A DNA stretch of 6,935 nucleotides, taken from an uncultured Erysipelotrichaceae bacterium. GTDB taxonomy: Bacteria > Bacillota_I > Bacilli_A > Acholeplasmatales > Anaeroplasmataceae. Below are positions 4,267 to 6,935 of the stretch, in pieces. Below the pieces are notes generated by a model. That model made no database searches. It had not been told where the DNA came from and saw only the letters and a list, made by a program, of their open reading frames with translations. The DNA is taken from the NCBI GenBank assembly GCA_902796895.1, contig CADBQV010000150.1, forward strand, positions 1 through 6,935, written 5' to 3'. Every line of letters begins with the position of its first letter. Positions within the stretch are counted from its first letter, which is position 1. The translations under genes and the position numbers were made by a program.

Positions 4267-6935
4267 ATGGATTTAAAAAATGAATATGTTTTTAATATGA
4301 AGCATGGCATTGGAAAAGTATTAATCGATTATGGATTTAAACTAAAAATTAAATATTTAGATAAAATAATTGAAGAAGATATTACAAATATTCAATTATT
4401 AGATAAATTAATAATAGATTATATTAAAAATTTAAAATTTGAAGACTTTTATAATTACCAAACTATCATAAAAGGAAAAGAATATATTAAAAATGTAGAA
4501 AGCTATTATTTTATATTAGAAGATATAAAAGCTAAAGTATATGGTAATTTTGAATATATCTGTAAAATATCATTTAATAAATCTAAATTTCAAACAGATT
4601 GTACATGTCCTGTTAATAAATTTTGTAAGCATTCATATGCTATATTTTATAAAATATATAATGATATAAAATTATTAGATGAAGATGAACTAGATTTCAT
4701 AGAATATAATATAAAAAGAATAATAGATGAAGGAATGAATCTAGATAAATATGAAATATATGATTATATATTAGAAAATAGATTTTTAAAATCTGATACA
4801 AATTCATTAATTAAAATCCATAAAATGGATGAAAATATATTAACTAAATTAATAATATCATTAGATGATAATATCTATTTTAATATTCCTAAAAATGATA
4901 TATTATATGATTATTTTTCTAATTTTAGATCTAGTGTTATTAATAAATCTGATATAACATATTATTATTTATATTTATTGCTAAATAATAAGATGGATTA
5001 TAATAATATAAATATTTATCATTATAAATTAATTCCATTTTTAAATTATATTTTTAAAAATAATAAAGATATGTTAAATAAGGTTTATAATGATTTAATG
5101 AATGATAAAGATATATCAGGTAATGTCATTGAAATATTAGCAAATAACCTAGATACAAATAAAAAATTAGAATTGATTGATAAAAAGCCTTATTTTGAGC
5201 TTGAAATAGAAGATATATTAAATTTAGATAATGATAAGAAAATGAAATATTTAATATATGTTTCATATGAAAAGAAATATAAATATTTCATTGAAAATGT
5301 AAAAGAAATTAAAAAGAATTATAAATTATATGTCTTTTTAATTTCAAGATTATATGTAGAGGGAGATTATTATCAAAAAAAGAAATTATTAATTTATATT
5401 GATTCATTAGAAAATAATAATATTAAATCTTTAATATTACATAATTTAATATTCCCATATAATTATAATTTAGATTATGATGAATCATTTTTTGATATAT
5501 TAGATATTAAATATGATATTGATGAATTTGATAATAATTATTTTATTAAATATGATATTTATATCTTTGAAGTATTATTATTTTCATTTTCTAATAATAA
5601 TGGAGTATATAAGGCAAAGCATAGAAGTAACAGTCAAGAATTTGAAAATAAATTTATTTCATATATAATAAAATATTTATCTAAAAATGATCAATATAAT
5701 TTATTTTTAAATAATTATGAAATAAAAATAAAAGAATTAAAGAATCAAAAAATTATTAATGAATATAATAATATAATTGATAAATTTAATGAATCATTAT
5801 TATTTGATAAATTAAATGCTAAAATATATCCAATATTAAGTATTTCAAAGGAATATAAATATTTATCACTTAAAATATCTTTAGATAATACAAGAAAATA
5901 TATAGTATCTAATATTTCTAATTTAATTGATTCAATTAATTTAAAACAAAATTATAAATACGGAAAAGAATTAGAATTTAATCATGATATTAATAACTTT
6001 GATGATACATCAAAGGAATTAATTGATATATTAAATATAATAGATACATATGATTATAATAGAGTAACTAATACAAAAAATATTTTAATTAATGATTATA
6101 TCTTTGATAAATTAATTAATATATATAAGAATAATTATATAGAAATTAATAAGATTGATTATTTCATTAAATTAGATGAAATCGTATTTAATGTAACAAT
6201 AGATGAAAATTATATATTAAATAATGATTTTAATTATAAATATATTATATCTAATAATAATATTTATTTAATTGATGAAGATAATAAAATAATTAATAAA
6301 ATAAAAGATGATGGCAATATTAATTTTTATAAATTCTCACTTGAAAATAAAGGAATGGATATATCTATAATTAAAGATAAATTCTCATCAGATATATATG
6401 ATAGATATCATGAAATAATTAAAATAGATGATAAAATAAAAAATAATTTTAAATTATCAAATTTAATAATAGAAGCATATTTTGATTATGAAAATTATAA
6501 TATTTTAATAGATGTAAAAATCATTAAAGATTCAAATTTAATAAGTATTGATGACCTATCTATCGTAGATAAATTAAAATATGAAAAATTTGAAAAATAT
6601 ATTTATTCTTTAGGATTTAAAGATAATAAAATAGAAGATATAGATTTAGTATATAATTTTTTAACTATGGATTTTTCATATTTAAAAGAATTAGCTAATA
6701 TTTATTTATCTGATTCAATTAAAAATAAAAAGGTAAATACATTTAGTGGTAGTGTAAGAATTGTATATGAAAATAATATGGCATATGCATTTTATGATGA
6801 ATTGAATTATTCTAAAGAAGAATTATATAAAATATTAGATAATATAAAAAATAGAAAAAAATTTGTTATTTTAAAAGATGATAAAATAATTGATTTAGAT
6901 AATAATTCATATGAAATATATGATACAATAGTTGA
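4267..6935 (+). CDS. SWIM zinc-finger, SNF2 helicase-associated protein, 3'-truncated
   Basis: The frame is open from ATG 4267 to the window end (889 codons plus two bases) with no stop, so the C-terminus is missing. A SWIM zinc finger, CTCPVNKFCKH, lies at residues 112-122 with ligands C112, C114, C120 and H122; such fingers bind DNA or proteins. Residues about 124-515 are a helical-looking Asn/Ile/Lys/Tyr-rich region I cannot assign. From about 530 the pattern changes (ISLDNTRKYIVSNISNLI, then YGKELEF) and resembles the bacterial SNF2 helicase-associated domain, which seems to end near 860-880 with RKKFVILKDDKIIDLD. In Firmicutes relatives a SNF2 ATPase motor follows directly, so one is expected beyond the window; no Walker A or DEAH box is visible here. 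No tryptophan occurs in 889 residues and GC is very low. The protein would act on DNA in the cytoplasm. The SWIM finger is clear; the helicase identity is inferred. Confidence 0.8.
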   Translation, partial: MDLKNEYVFNMKHGIGKVLIDYGFKLKIKYLDKIIEEDITNIQLLDKLIIDYIKNLKFEDFYNYQTIIKGKEYIKNVESYYFILEDIKAKVYGNFEYICKISFNKSKFQTDCTCPVNKFCKHSYAIFYKIYNDIKLLDEDELDFIEYNIKRIIDEGMNLDKYEIYDYILENRFLKSDTNSLIKIHKMDENILTKLIISLDDNIYFNIPKNDILYDYFSNFRSSVINKSDITYYYLYLLLNNKMDYNNINIYHYKLIPFLNYIFKNNKDMLNKVYNDLMNDKDISGNVIEILANNLDTNKKLELIDKKPYFELEIEDILNLDNDKKMKYLIYVSYEKKYKYFIENVKEIKKNYKLYVFLISRLYVEGDYYQKKKLLIYIDSLENNNIKSLILHNLIFPYNYNLDYDESFFDILDIKYDIDEFDNNYFIKYDIYIFEVLLFSFSNNNGVYKAKHRSNSQEFENKFISYIIKYLSKNDQYNLFLNNYEIKIKELKNQKIINEYNNIIDKFNESLLFDKLNAKIYPILSISKEYKYLSLKISLDNTRKYIVSNISNLIDSINLKQNYKYGKELEFNHDINNFDDTSKELIDILNIIDTYDYNRVTNTKNILINDYIFDKLINIYKNNYIEINKIDYFIKLDEIVFNVTIDENYILNNDFNYKYIISNNNIYLIDEDNKIINKIKDDGNINFYKFSLENKGMDISIIKDKFSSDIYDRYHEIIKIDDKIKNNFKLSNLIIEAYFDYENYNILIDVKIIKDSNLISIDDLSIVDKLKYEKFEKYIYSLGFKDNKIEDIDLVYNFLTMDFSYLKELANIYLSDSIKNKKVNTFSGSVRIVYENNMAYAFYDELNYSKEELYKILDNIKNRKKFVILKDDKIIDLDNNSYEIYDTIV

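Noticed and set aside
1..6935. Use of genetic code 4 (TGA as tryptophan), as in Mycoplasma-like AT-rich genomes
   Set aside because: All tryptophans seen in the ATPase, regulator, channel and pseudouridine synthase are TGG, and no in-frame TGA was found in any gene.
4267..6935. Short A/T repeats such as runs of AAT and TAT suggestive of tandem repeats or a CRISPR-like array
   Set aside because: They are irregular, stay in one open frame, and reflect Asn/Tyr/Ile-rich coding in AT-rich DNA; there are no regular spacers or conserved repeat units.
3874..6935. Naming the metallopeptidase and SWIM pair as a known anti-phage defence system
   Set aside because: No named system with this composition is recognised, the helicase motor is not visible, and the left neighbours are ordinary housekeeping genes.

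Overview
This window is a very AT-rich stretch of bacterial chromosome. It is most likely from a low-GC Firmicute (Bacillota), such as a gut Clostridia- or Mollicutes-like lineage. The support is strong AAGGAGG-type ribosome binding sites, TAA as the only stop codon used, tryptophan always encoded by TGG with no in-frame TGA (so standard code), and protein families typical of Firmicutes. The species cannot be named from the sequence alone.

Left part (1-1853). The window opens inside a P1B-1 copper-exporting ATPase, whose 5' end is cut off. The gene ends with a C-terminal heavy-metal-associated (HMA) domain, and a near-perfect Shine-Dalgarno plus ATG inside the gene could also release that domain as a free CopZ-like copper chaperone. 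A shared bidirectional terminator separates it from a convergent TetR/AcrR-family regulator on the minus strand.

Middle (1854-2932). The regulator is divergent from an MscS-family mechanosensitive channel gene. The short intergenic region holds a 12-bp inverted repeat and a TACAATTGTA palindrome that fits the CopY 'cop box' consensus. These are good candidate operator sequences for one or both genes. The channel gene ends with its own AU-rich terminator.

Right part (2933-6935). Three same-strand genes follow with almost no gaps: an RluA-family pseudouridine synthase, a small HExxH putative zinc metallopeptidase, and a long SWIM zinc-finger protein that looks like the N-terminal part of a SNF2-type helicase. 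The metallopeptidase start codon sits in the loop of an all-A/U hairpin and has no Shine-Dalgarno. Its stop codon abuts the start of the SWIM protein (TAAATG), whose strong ribosome binding site lies inside the metallopeptidase gene, so the two are probably translationally coupled. The SWIM protein runs off the window end with 889 codons visible and no helicase motor yet reached. GC content drops here (about 7-18% in lines counted by hand, against about 30% in the regulator and channel genes).

The most interesting points are the internal start that may give a separate copper chaperone, the coupled metallopeptidase plus unusually long SWIM/SNF2-associated protein, and the candidate copper-type operator beside a TetR regulator. 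No rRNA, tRNA, CRISPR array or insertion sequence was seen, and no stretch over 100 bases lacks a gene.
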